Source: Narthecium ossifragum
Taxonomy: Eukaryota > Streptophyta > Magnoliopsida > Dioscoreales > Nartheciaceae
Direction of reading: 5' to 3'
Assembly: GCA_963920575.1 (NCBI GenBank)
Contig: OY986966.1
Span: forward strand, 10,022,048-10,086,047
Length of the DNA: 64,000 bases
This document shows positions 54,960 through 64,000 of this stretch, piece by piece. The notes beneath the pieces were generated by a model that was not told the DNA's origin, did no database searches, and worked only from the letters and a program-made list of their open reading frames with translations. A program made the position numbers and the translations under genes. Every line of letters begins with the position of its first letter. Within the stretch, counting starts at the first letter, position 1.

Positions 54960-55435
54960 CAGTAAATGCAATTTATGTTCATGCACGTATCATATTCAAA
55001 TGTATGCATTTTATACGTACATTTTACTAATATCCTTTCAGTTTATGCTCACGCACATATCCTTTCATACACATAACATATCCAAATGTATGCATTTTAT
55101 GCGTATATTTTACTCACATGTTTTTCGCTTCATTGTCCATTTTACGTACATATAATATTTTATACGTGCAATTTATGTGTATATTTTACGCGTAGCTTTT
55201 GCGCGTGTTTGTTTGTTAGTTTTAAGCGCATATTTTTTCACTCGTGCATTTTATGCGTACGTTTTACCTGTGGATTTTACGCGTGTTTGTATGGCAATGT
55301 TAAGCGCATATCATATTCTACACGTGCAGTTTGCATCAGTTTGTCACGTTTACGCACGTATCGTATTAAACACGTGTTTGTCAGTTTTACCATTACGCTT
55401 CCTTATAACACTTGGCTTTGCATAACCCGCAGGAG
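54960..55435 (+). repeat. Degenerate array of TTTTACGCGTGTTT-type words
   Basis: ACGCGT, ACGTGT, ACGTGC, ACGTAC, ATGCGTA and GCGCATA cores, each next to ATTTTA or GTTTTA, recur every 15-30 bases for about 470 bases with no fixed unit. It ends at TAACCCGCAG, an acceptor-like site. It is similar in character to the arrays at 50525-50880 and 52141-52365. Confidence 0.7.
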
Positions 55436-55490
55436 AAGATGGCCCTGACTCATCTATGGCTTGCGGTACACCGTTTCATGACAGGTATTT

Positions 55491-56589
55491 TGTGAGGACT
55501 CGTACCTCCAACCCACTTCGACTATGTTAGCTCGAGGGTCTGGTTTTGGGGTTTGGATCGGTTGGCCTTGGTTTGCGATCGACTGATCGCATCGCTATTT
55601 TTGGACCCCAAGGGCAGTTTGGTAAAATTATACCTTGGCCATCGGTTTCACACCCGTGTAGTGCACACACGGCCTTAAATTGATGTATGTGATTGATTAG
55701 AACCTTAAAAGTGCTTCTGATTATAAGATCGGAGCTCGATCCGGAAAGATCGAAATGGACGATTGTCATTGATTCCAGCTTTCTATATAAACCCCTTAGC
55801 TTTTCTCTCTTCTCCTTTCTCACTTTTTCTTTCCTCTCTCTCGTTGGCTGCCGGCTTGGAGGGTTGGCTGTGGATTTTCAAGGCGAATCTGGAGCGATCG
55901 GAGTTGAGGGACTTGTAGATCGTCAGCTATTCTATACATGTAGATGTTTCTACCACGATCCAATGAATTGGTAAACCTAGGATTGGTTTATTATGGATTT
56001 GATGTGTTTTTGTTTGTTGGATTTTTGTGTAACTTGATAGAGTAGTGTGATAGCATGTTTAGAACACTTCTACCTTGTCGATTTCGTACTCTATCGGACG
56101 AATTCTGTATTTCTCGTCGTTTCGTCAGTTTTCGAATCTTATAAAACTTTCGACATGAACGTTGTAGGCTTTCGAATCTATTTTTCAATGCCACTTAGTT
56201 CATATTTTTCTGAGTTTCCTACGATTTATGAAAAAATTTCTACGAGACTGCGACAAAATAGGAATTATGGAAAGATCGATCTTCTTGGGTAGGTCGATCT
56301 CCTATTCCCAACAGACTGCACACATAAAGAAGATCGAAGATCGATCTCTTATGCGCAGTTTGCTAAATTTCATTCAGATTTTAACGATTTTGATTCCTTT
56401 TCAACCCGAATTTCTTGCATGTCTTCCCGATGACGAATAAGGACTAGTATAATATTTAAATCGAGATACTGACGGTTTTATCTTCAGATTACACCGTAGC
56501 TTGGATTTTGGATTGATTTACCGATGTTTAAGGATTTCATGCGGTTTCTCGATAAGCATGCTATATATATATAGTTTACATATAGTTTG
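55491..56589 (+). mobile_element. Family-F LTR, plus strand, 3' end uncertain
   Basis: It starts TGTGAGGACTCG and contains CACACCCGTGTAGTGCACACA, TATATAAA at 55784, GATC-rich palindromes (55705-55760 and 56274-56350) and GATAAGCATGCTATATATAT. It matches the minus-strand copy at 2086-5397 block by block. At 56590 family-E sequence begins. No target duplication was found. Confidence 0.65.
55784..55791 (+). promoter_or_regulatory. TATA box of family-F LTR (plus)
   Basis: TATATAAA followed by CCCCTTAGC, about 293 bases from the LTR start. GATCGGAGCTCGATCC lies 50 bases upstream. Confidence 0.5.
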
Positions 56590-56621
56590 TGTCACATCCC
56601 GACCAAGAAAACCCATCCGGT
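56590..56621 (-). mobile_element. Family-E LTR end, short fragment
   Basis: TGTCACATCCCGACCAAGAA and the following bases are the same LTR end as at 57897. With preceding TATAGTTTG about 40 bases are duplicated at 56581-56620 and 57888-57927, on both sides of a 1.27-kb insert that includes the gap. Confidence 0.6.
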
Positions 56622-56689
56622 TCATATATATATACTAGTAAATGCCCATGCCTACGCCACGGATATTGTAATTTACTTTGTATTAAACG

Positions 56690-57357
56690 GGTCAGGTCGG
56701 GTATTGACCCGTTTAATAAAGGTTGAACCCGAACCCGACCCGTTTATTAAACGGGTCAGGTTTATCAACCCGAACCCGACCCATTTATAAATAGGTCGAC
56801 CCGACTTGACCCGTCTAACCCGTTTATTAAACGGGTCGGGTCGGATCGGGTTGGATCTGGATCAGATTGACCCGTTTAAATCCATCTCCTCCTCCTCCTC
56901 TCTCTCTCTCTCTCTCTCTACATTCCTCCACCCGTCCACCCGCCTTCTCCTCCTTCCTCCTGAGCTACCTCGCAAGGGCCGCAACCCACTCCTTCCCTCC
57001 TTCTCCGGTGAAGCTGCGGCCACCCACGGCAACCCCCCTCCCCCTCTCCACTCCATCAACGCGCGGCCACCCCCGACGTCTCTCCACTCCACCGACTCAC
57101 GGCCACCCCCGACGTCCCTTGCACCACCCAACTCCATATCTAACACCCTCTATCCACCACGACCCTCCTCCGACCGTTTCCTGGCCAGATCCGGCCGCCG
57201 AGCGCCACCTCCATCCTTGGGCCGAGGCAATCGTCGTCTCCGACAGGCTGACATTAAACGGGTTGACCCGTCTAACCCGCGGGTCAACCCGACCCGACCC
57301 ATTTAATCACGGGTCATAAACGGGTCGGGTTCGCGGGTCATGACCCGGATTGCCACC
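56690..57357. mobile_element. hAT-like fragment with CGGGTCGGGT palindromes
   Basis: It ends CGGATTGCCACCCCTA at 57357, like the right end of the element at 41106-49715. The start is a field of ACCCGTTTATTAAACGGGTC-type palindromes (56690-56880). A (CT)n tract is at 56886-56920. The left terminal repeat is missing. The frames at 56806-57319 are Pro/Ser-rich low complexity. Confidence 0.6.
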
Positions 57358-57560
57358 CCTACTCTCATCTAATAGAAATAACTGAATAAGTGAACATACA
57401 TACTCATAGGGAATTATGATTTAAACTCTCTTCTAATATCAGCTTAAATCGCCAATATGTCAAAATAAATTAATGGAAAAAAACTGCTATGTTATTTATT
57501 GTCCAAAAAATAAAATGTTAAAAGAATTCTTTTAAAAAACCACATACATTAAAAAATGCT
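57358..57560. other. AT-rich sequence next to assembly gap
   Basis: No feature recognised in the stretch before the gap, nor in the 57761-57887 stretch after it. Confidence 0.4.
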
Positions 57561-57760
57561 NNNNNNNNNNNNNNNNNNNNNNNNNNNNNNNNNNNNNNNN
57601 NNNNNNNNNNNNNNNNNNNNNNNNNNNNNNNNNNNNNNNNNNNNNNNNNNNNNNNNNNNNNNNNNNNNNNNNNNNNNNNNNNNNNNNNNNNNNNNNNNNN
57701 NNNNNNNNNNNNNNNNNNNNNNNNNNNNNNNNNNNNNNNNNNNNNNNNNNNNNNNNNNNN
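57561..57760. other. Assembly gap (200 N)
   Basis: A run of exactly 200 N, probably a placeholder of unknown true length. The open frame across it is an artefact. Confidence 0.99.
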
Positions 57761-57896
57761 GGAAAATTTGGATGGGAATCTTAAAGTTGATGATGAAATC
57801 TGGACTGTTAGATGTGTTTGGAGATAGATCTGGACCGCTCTTTATGTCTTATAGTTGACACATTTCAAAAACTGCTCTTCCTTATAATATAGTTTG

Positions 57897-58465
57897 TGTC
57901 ACATCCCGACCCAGAAAACCCATCCGGTCCGGGCGCGTGAGGGTTCCTACTCTATTCAATCCATCATTGGTGCATTTTATAATAAAATAATACAACTAAT
58001 TAACAATAGATCTGGGGTCAAAATTAAGATCTCTAATACAATTCAAGATTCTGACACAAAATTGATCCTCAAGACATATATAATCAAACCTCATATCCTT
58101 ACAGAAATAAATTATACATTTAAACAATCCAACAAGATAAACATGAACCCCAAGTCCTCAAACACCTCCAAAGGGTCGACGCGCCATCAAGAGCCTGTCC
58201 AGCTGGGAGCTATGGAAGAAGAGCTGACGCCTGCACCTGCCAAACACAGCCCGGGAAGGAGTAAGCAATAAGCTCAGGAGGATTTTATACTACGACACTC
58301 ACAAAGGAAAGGGAATAGTAAAGTCTCAGGTTCCACCTCATCTGTAGGGAAAACTCACGTCACGTACAGCTCTTACCCCAGGGCACGCACGCTGATGACC
58401 CATGGTGCTGTCAACAGTCGTCCCTTTCAAACAAAGCGCTCCAGCGCTGAAACAACAAGGGTAGG
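57897..58465 (-). mobile_element. Family-E LTR, 3' part
   Basis: It starts TGTCACATCCCGACCCAGAA then CCGGTCCGGGCGCGTGAGGG, the reverse complement of the family-E end at 12205. The conserved LTR block is at 58215-58279. It is cut at 58465 by the start of the family-D 5' LTR, so it was the target of that insertion. Confidence 0.75.
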
Positions 58466-58634
58466 TGATGATGATGCATAATGTCATATTTTGACCCCTT
58501 AATACTTAGTCTTCTATGTTTATTTGATACCTAAATACACTCATATTCCTTATATTTTGATTTAGAATACAATTGGAGTCATTGAGTGCGAAACATGGCA
58601 AAAAGAGCATATTTGGGTAGTTTCTCCATAAAGG

Positions 58635-58952
58635 GATCGATCTTCTATAATGGAGAGATTGATCTTATCATGATGTAATGAAGAAATGCAAGCTGAAGGA
58701 ACAAGGATCGATCATCACCCTTGAAAGGATCGATCTTTGCTGTGAATTAAATCCTAACAGAGAGCGTACTTTCGGATGATCGATCATCACCCATGAAAGG
58801 ATCAATCCTCTTTTCACCCGAGAAAATTGAGAAAATCGCCGATACACAGGATCGATCTTCTCCTATCAAATGATCGATCTTCCTCGGGGCGTAGCCAGAA
58901 ATTGAAGAAATTGAGATCAAAAGATCGATCTTCCCCTATGTAAAGATCGATC
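58635..58952. promoter_or_regulatory. Array of paired GATCGATC palindromes in U3
   Basis: Each pair is two GATCGATC-type octamers exactly 22 bases apart start to start. Pairs start 72, 71, 72 and 73 bases apart. Eight of ten octamers are perfect palindromes; GATTGATC and GATCAATC are the exceptions. The roughly 50-base spacers are not obviously alike. The position upstream of TATA suggests enhancer sites. Confidence 0.8.
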
Positions 58953-59016
58953 TTCCCTTCTCCAATGAAGAAATTAAATAGCTCAGATCTAATCCGAGGA
59001 TAGAGAGACTTTGGGC

Positions 59017-59024
59017 TATAAATA
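59017..59024 (+). promoter_or_regulatory. TATA box of family-D 5' LTR
   Basis: TATAAATA followed by GGACTCTTT, 64 bases after the last GATCGATC. Confidence 0.65.
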
Positions 59025-59884
59025 GGACTCTTTTTCGAGTTTGAGGGGGGATTCCTACATACTTTTGGCTACTACTCTATACTCTTTGATATTTTTCCTA
59101 GGTTTTCTCTTGCTTAATTGAATCTTTTGAGGATTGTTATTGATGGCCTTGCGTGACTAAATCTTGATTCTTGGTTAAGGAAACTGAAACCTCGGAATCA
59201 ATGAAATTGTGAGATCTAATCTATTTTTATGGTTCAGTTTATACTTGAGTATTGAATGTTATTCTGTGATTATATTCATGATTGTCTTGTCTAATTGCAA
59301 TCTACTGCTAGGTTGGATATCAAATCCGTAGTTATTTGATCCCTCTAATCTGTGAAGCAACTAAGATCTATTGATTTACTGCGTTTCAGAGATTGTTAGA
59401 TCTTAGGAAGAACATTCGACTAAATTAAATGCAACTGCGTATGCTTATGTTGTTTAGCTTCATCGATCTCCCTATTTTTAAGGCTGCTACTAGATTAAAT
59501 ATACAGCGCTTGTCTTAAGTTGTTTAGTAGTTAGGGTTAATTGGATCGCTTGTTTCTAATTAACTATGATTGAGGAGAGATTCGAATTTAATTCGAACGG
59601 TGAATATTCAAGGTATGGATTGGTATATACTTGCATCAATGATCAATTATAAAGATTCCGATGGTGGATGTTGACTTAAACCAAGGTTTGTTCTCTTGAT
59701 TCAATTTGATTCTTCGCCTTAGATTGTTTATTTACTGTTTTCATTTTACTCAAAACCCCCATCTTTGTTCACATAGGACAAAACATAGGCTAGATACTCC
59801 TCGTGGGATCGACTCGTACTCGCACTACTACATTTATTTTAAAGAGTATTGGTTTTATTTTTGGTTGCTTGTGATAGCACATCA

Positions 59885-59911
59885 AATTTTAGTGCTACTG
59901 CCGGGAGAGTG
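59885..59911 (+). promoter_or_regulatory. Degenerate primer binding site
   Basis: AATTTTAGTGCTACTGCCGGGAG is alignable with the TTTTTGGCGCCGTTGCCGGGG of the family-B element but has several changes, so priming by tRNA-Asp is probably impaired in this copy. Confidence 0.5.
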
Positions 59912-60072
59912 ATTCTAGTTGATTTTTGTGCTTATTGTGATCTTTATTTAATAAAAAAAGAGAGTTTACTTCCTTTATTAGTGCTTTAGCGTAGGATTTT
60001 TATTTATCTTCATTACTCTAGACCTTTTCTTCATTTGTTTCTTTTGGTTTATCAGAGTCTTCTTGATTGTTT

Positions 60073-61727
60073 ATGAGTATAACTCGATCTTTTAATCAAG
60101 GCAAATTGTAGTCCGATCCAGAGATAGAAAGAACTTTACACAAATTAAGGAGGGAAGCTCGGATAAATTCTGAGAAGGACGATTTGACTCTTGACCACCT
60201 ATTTGTCAGCGATTGTGAATTAGAAGAGGAGGAAGTCATAGCTGGAAATCAGACTTTGAAAGAGCTTGCAGCTCCAGATTTGAATCAACAACCCTTATGC
60301 ATTACATTCCCTCCTTTGGATGCTAAAACTATTTTTGAATTGAAATCTAGACTAATACATCTCTTACCCACTTTTCATGGTCTTGCAGGTGAAGATCCTC
60401 ATAAGCATTTAAAGGAGCTTCATGTTGTGTGCACAAGCATGAAACCTATGGGGGTGACGCAAGAGCAAAGACCTGTTGGTAGCAGCCGAACTGCCTCGAT
60501 ACTATTAGCAACAGAATTGTCTCGCCGAGACTGAAGATCAGATCAAATTGACAGCCTTCCCATTTTCTTTCAAGGATTCGGCTAGGAATTGGCTTTATTA
60601 TTTACCCTCTGTGAGTATTATCACATGGAACGAGATGAAGAGGTTGCTTTTGGATAAATATTTTCCAGCTTCAAGGGCGGCCAACATTCGGAAAGAGATT
60701 TGTGGTGTAAGGCAGCATAACGGAGAGTCTTTACACGAGTATTGGGAATGTTTCAAGAAATTATGTGCAAGTTGTCCCCATCATCAAATTAGTGAGCAAT
60801 TATTTATCCAATATTTTTATGAGGGCTTACTAACCACTGACAGGAGTATGATTGATGCCGCTAGTGGAGGAGCTTTGGTGGATAAAACGCCTAAAGCCGT
60901 GAGGAACTTGATTACAAATATGGCGGCTAATTCTCAACAATTTAACACTAGACTTGATTCTTATTCAAAACATGTTAATGAGGTAAATATTTCATCCCTT
61001 GAACAACGGATTGCAAGTCTAACTTCTCTTGTTCGTCAATTGGTTGTAGATAACATGCAAACAGTGAAGGTTTGTGGGATTTGTTCGGTGGCAGGACATC
61101 CAACCAATATGTGCCCAACTCTTCAAGAGGAGCCTAATGAAGAGGTGAATGCAGCGGGTAGTTTCCCTGGACTACCGCAAAGGAAGTTTGATCCCTATTC
61201 GAACACGTATAATCCAGGATGGAGGGATCACCCCAATCTCAACTATGGGAATCCACAATTAAATTAGCCCACAACTCAAATCCGCCCAACTGGCCAGTAA
61301 TATCAGCAATATAAACCGCCATACCCCCCGAGATCACAACCAAACCCAACTCCTAATTCTAGTATGTCTTTAGAAGATATTGTTAAATCCCTTGCTACTA
61401 ATACTTTGCAATTTCAACGGGAGAAAAAACAATTTCAACAAGAGGCGAAGACCAATATTCAAGGTTTGGAACATCAGATGGGCCAAATCGCGACAGCAAT
61501 TAGTAAGCTGGAGGCGCAAAGTTTGAGAAAATTACCCTCTCAAACGGTAATAAATCCAAGAGGAAATGCAAGTGCAATCATTTTGAGAAGTGGTAAAGAA
61601 GTTGAGATTCCCGCAAAGGAAGTCACTGCATCGTCACCACAAGGAAAAGAGCAAAACATTGTTGCGGACAAAGACTTTCCCGATGACGACGACGTACCTA
61701 AACATAAGTTTCCACCTCTTTCTGATT
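60073..61727 (+). pseudogene. Family-D gag (Retrotrans_gag, CCHC knuckle)
   Basis: It starts ATG at 60073 (MSITRSFNQGKL, then a TAG), then DPEIERTLHKLRREARINSE, LCITFPPLDAKTIFELKSRL, FHGLAGEDPHKHLKELHVVC, and after a frameshift near 60530 LTAFPFSFKDSARNWLYYLP and YWECFKKLCASCPHHQISEQ, the Retrotrans_gag core of Athila-like elements. A zinc knuckle follows: CGICSVAGHPTNMC (C-x2-C-x4-H-x4-C, about 61071-61112). After two stops near 61265-61300 the linker SMSLEDIVKSLATNTLQFQR, GLEHQMGQIATAISKLEAQS and SAIILRSGKEVEIP ends at a TAA (about 61727). The reading frame is broken at four or more points. Confidence 0.85.
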
Positions 61728-62473
61728 AAAATCCAGTGCCTCCTTTTCCTCAGGCTTCAATTGAATCTAGAAGAGATGAGTAGAATAAAGATTTATATGA
61801 AACTTTTCACCGATGTGAGGTAAATATTCCATTCTTAGATGCTATTAAACAAGTACATCGTTATACTAAATTCTTGAAAGAATTGTATACAATTAAGAGG
61901 AAACAGAAACTTAAAAGATGAGAGAAGGTGAGAGTAGGGGAGAATGTTTCTGTAGTTATTCAAAGAAAAATACCTGCAAAGTGTAAAGATCATGGTATGT
62001 TTACCATCCCCTGTACAATTGGTCATACTAAATTTGAAAGAGCCATGATAGATTTTTGAGCTTCTATCAATGTCATGCCATATTCTTTATATTCTTCTTT
62101 GAAACTTGGACCTTTGAATGAAACTGGTGTTGTGATTCAATTGGCTGACAGATCTAATGCCTATCCTAAAGGTGTAGTTAAGGATATTCTTGTGCAAGTT
62201 AATGATTTAGTTTTCCCTCCTGATTTCTATGTACTTGATATGGAGAATGATAATCATACAACTCCTATTTTGTTGGTAAGACCATTCTTAAAGACATCCA
62301 ATACTAAGATAGATATGCATAGTGGCACACTTACCATGAAATTTGATGGTGAAATTGTTAAGTTTAAAATATATGATGCCATGAAGTATCCTACTGATGA
62401 TTGTCCTGTTTATTCTATTGATGTGAGGGAATTGGAAGTTGCGGTTGGAGATGCTTCGGGGGAGTTTCTATAG
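61728..62473 (+). pseudogene. Family-D aspartic protease
   Basis: Pieces read ERVRVGENVSVVIQRKIPAK (with stops before), CTIGHTKFERAMIDF then a TGA in place of the active-site D-L-G glycine region, ASINVMPYSLYSSLKLGPLN, VVIQLADRSNAYPKGVVKDI, LVFPPDFYVLDMENDNHTTP and ILLVRPFLKTSNTKIDMHSG. It is the same retropepsin as at 42379-42741. The catalytic site is damaged in both copies, but in different ways. Confidence 0.82.
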
Positions 62474-63045
62474 AAGGCAGATGAAGAAGCTGTCCAGTCC
62501 TGGCGAGTCGACCGCGAGGAAGATTCGGTCAACCGTCGAGAATACCTAGAGCACTTATTCGATGAACCTCCTCCAACTGAAGTTGAAAGCATTCCTATTA
62601 CATCGCGAGGTATATTTCCTGTGGCTATTTCATCTTCATTATTGGTTAAAAAGGAGATGACCTTAGTAGATATTTTCATATCTTGACGGATTTATTTTCG
62701 ATCATGTGATTCTGACATCCTTGACAATACGAAGGTCGACATTATTAATAAGTCAATGGATGATTCGATTATAGTTGAGCATAATGTTGACTCCTTTCTT
62801 CCTGATCACTAGGATGACATGTATTTCTGTTTGAGAGATCTAGCTATGTTGTTTACTGGTGTTAGTATGGAAAATCTAGTTCTCATTTTTGAAATATGCC
62901 ACTTGGGTTCATATGCTAAATTAACATTAGTGCCACAATTGAGGTTGAATATTCAGATTATGGCACCCAGTGATTTTGCCTCCCATCATGTTAAAGAACG
63001 TTCACCAAGGGCACGATTAAAAATCTCTATATTGTACATAGTGGT
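62474..63045 (+). pseudogene. Conserved family-D extension after protease, function unknown
   Basis: It continues the protease frame with stops at 62472-62474, near 62685 and near 62810: EYLEHLFDEPPPTEVESIPI, LLVKKEMTLVDIFIS, RIYFRSCDSDILDNTKVDII, MYFCLRDLAMLFTGVSMENL and LTLVPQLRLNIQIMAPSDFA. It corresponds closely to 42910-43487, where the frame is open. I recognise no RT, integrase or other domain. In full-length relatives RT would begin here. Confidence 0.7.
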
Positions 63046-64000
63046 TTAGTTTATTTTATTTGCTTTCTTGTGTGCTTGAGCGTGCTTGAATTATTTTTAG
63101 GTTGCGTGCTTGCATGTTAGCTTTTGTTTTCTTTTGTTTTGCTTTTGTTTTTAGGTGCTCGAGCATACCCTATCCTACCTGAAGAATTCGCCTCAGCCAT
63201 GGTTGTTATGGAAATTCGGCTACCCCGAGGAGCATTGGGCAGGATTTCAGCTATTCTTTCAGTTGAAATTCAAAGTTTGGCAACTCCCACACTATTCAAA
63301 AAGGACGCATGAAGTTGAGCCAATGACAATAAACAAAGGCGCTGCTTGGGAGGCAACCCAATGGGAGTTCGTTCCTTTCTCTTTTTATTTTCGTATTTAT
63401 ATTTTAGTTAGTTTACCTTTTCTTTGCATTTCACCTTACATTGGGAACAATGTCAGTTTCAAGTGTGAGGGAGGAGATCCATGTTGCATATGCCATGAGC
63501 AAGAATTAATTAAGCTTGACATATTCATAGCATGATTGAATGAGTAATCTTGCTGACTTAGAATTAATTAGTTGAGTTATTTTCCTTGAGATGGTAGTGA
63601 CTAAATTTAGTAGACAAAAACTGGTGAGATTTTGAACCTTTGGACTGACACATTCATATCAGCCTCACTGTTTCCTTTCATGAGAGACATTCTTTCGTGG
63701 ATTTGTTTATCTAGAACTTGCTTTCATTCTATTCGAGGTCACATTGACACATTTATACATGAACATGATTAAGGCCCTCTTTGTTATAAGCTACGTAAGC
63801 CAAATAGCCAACCTTGCAATTAATTTTTCCTTTTGCTAAACCCCTTTGAGCTTTATTGACTTCATTGTTAACCCACATTGCAAGCTTTAAACCTAAAAAA
63901 CCAATGCCGTTACCCAAGCCATAGAACTAGTGGAGCATTGGGCATCATTATGATATGTATCGGTGTGCATGTTTCAAGTGTGGTATGGCTATGTTTGAAA
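63046..64000 (+). other. 3' non-coding region of family-D element (runs off window)
   Basis: Collinear with 43488-44400, including the GCGCTGCTTGGGAGGCAACCC block (63337-63360) and TTTCAAGTGTG near the end. The frames at 63124-63535 are chance. There is a small insertion relative to the other copy near 63222-63265. Confidence 0.7.

Larger units (their letters stand above)
58466..59884 (+). mobile_element. Family-D 5' LTR
   Basis: 1419 bp, TGATGATGATGCATAATG to GTGATAGCACATCA, followed by a primer-site-like sequence. It holds five GATCGATC pairs (58635/58657, 58707/58729, 58778/58800, 58850/58872, 58923/58945) and then TATA at 59017. The left flank is family-E LTR. The far end of the element is outside the window. 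Confidence 0.9.

Noticed and set aside
55491..56589. Family-F LTR as a solo LTR
   Set aside because: No 5-bp duplication and no clear 3' end; it runs into family-E sequence.
57556..57858. 100-codon frame across the gap
   Set aside because: Mostly unknown bases.
58635..58952. CRISPR-like regular repeats
   Set aside because: The repeats are 8-base palindromes in pairs, with no direct repeat of 23-40 bases, no cas genes, and the setting is a plant retrotransposon LTR.

Overview
The window is repeat-dense DNA from a flowering-plant nuclear genome. The evidence is plant-type LTR retrotransposons, plant LINE, MULE, hAT and CACTA sequences, and fragments of the plant gene families 3-ketoacyl-CoA synthase, TauE/SafE-like transporter and RING-H2. 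I found no complete, undamaged host gene, no tRNA or rRNA gene and no prokaryotic feature. There is one 200-base assembly gap (57561-57760). Family letters A-F for LTRs are my own labels, based on shared termini.

Layout. 1-1400: end of a CACTA element, then the 3' end of a copia-like element. 1418-7028: remains of a plant LINE (end of ORF1, endonuclease, tail of reverse transcriptase, RNase H), split by a family-F LTR that contains a family-D solo LTR. 7489-8088: a MITE-like element. 9269-9973: a small 9-bp-TSD element with an internal array of short palindromes. 10514-11100: a broken TauE/SafE gene fragment. 12206-17795: a dead MULE transposase gene with an OTU-protease end, split by two solo LTRs. 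17796-39360: two family-C Ty3/gypsy elements on the minus strand. The first carries a Pack-MULE (17989-19835) holding a 3-ketoacyl-CoA synthase fragment, and a complete 7.0-kb non-autonomous family-B element (22911-29947). The second carries gag-protease-RT-RNase H-integrase, interrupted by a family-A solo LTR. 41106-49715: a hAT-like element split by a nest of family-D and family-A sequence. 49832-53082: a 3.25-kb MULE with about 450-bp inverted ends and MURA pieces. 53635-54081: a RING-H2 gene with one internal stop. 55491-58465: LTR pieces, a hAT-like fragment and the gap. 58466-64000: 5' part of a family-D element that has gag and protease but no pol.

The genes do not form a pathway; they are layers of insertion. 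Order can be read from nesting: LINE, hAT and MULE transposase hosts are oldest, gypsy elements entered next, and solo LTRs and Pack-MULE-type insertions with perfect target duplications are among the latest. Five solo LTRs have perfect 5-bp target duplications, so LTR-LTR recombination has been frequent here.

The least expected signal is in the LTRs. Several LTR families that look unrelated in sequence carry arrays of paired GATCGATC palindromes just upstream of a TATA box. Members of a pair start 20-24 bp apart, and pairs recur about every 72 bp (best at 58635-58952). The spacers do not resemble each other by eye. This looks like a shared cis-regulatory architecture in U3.
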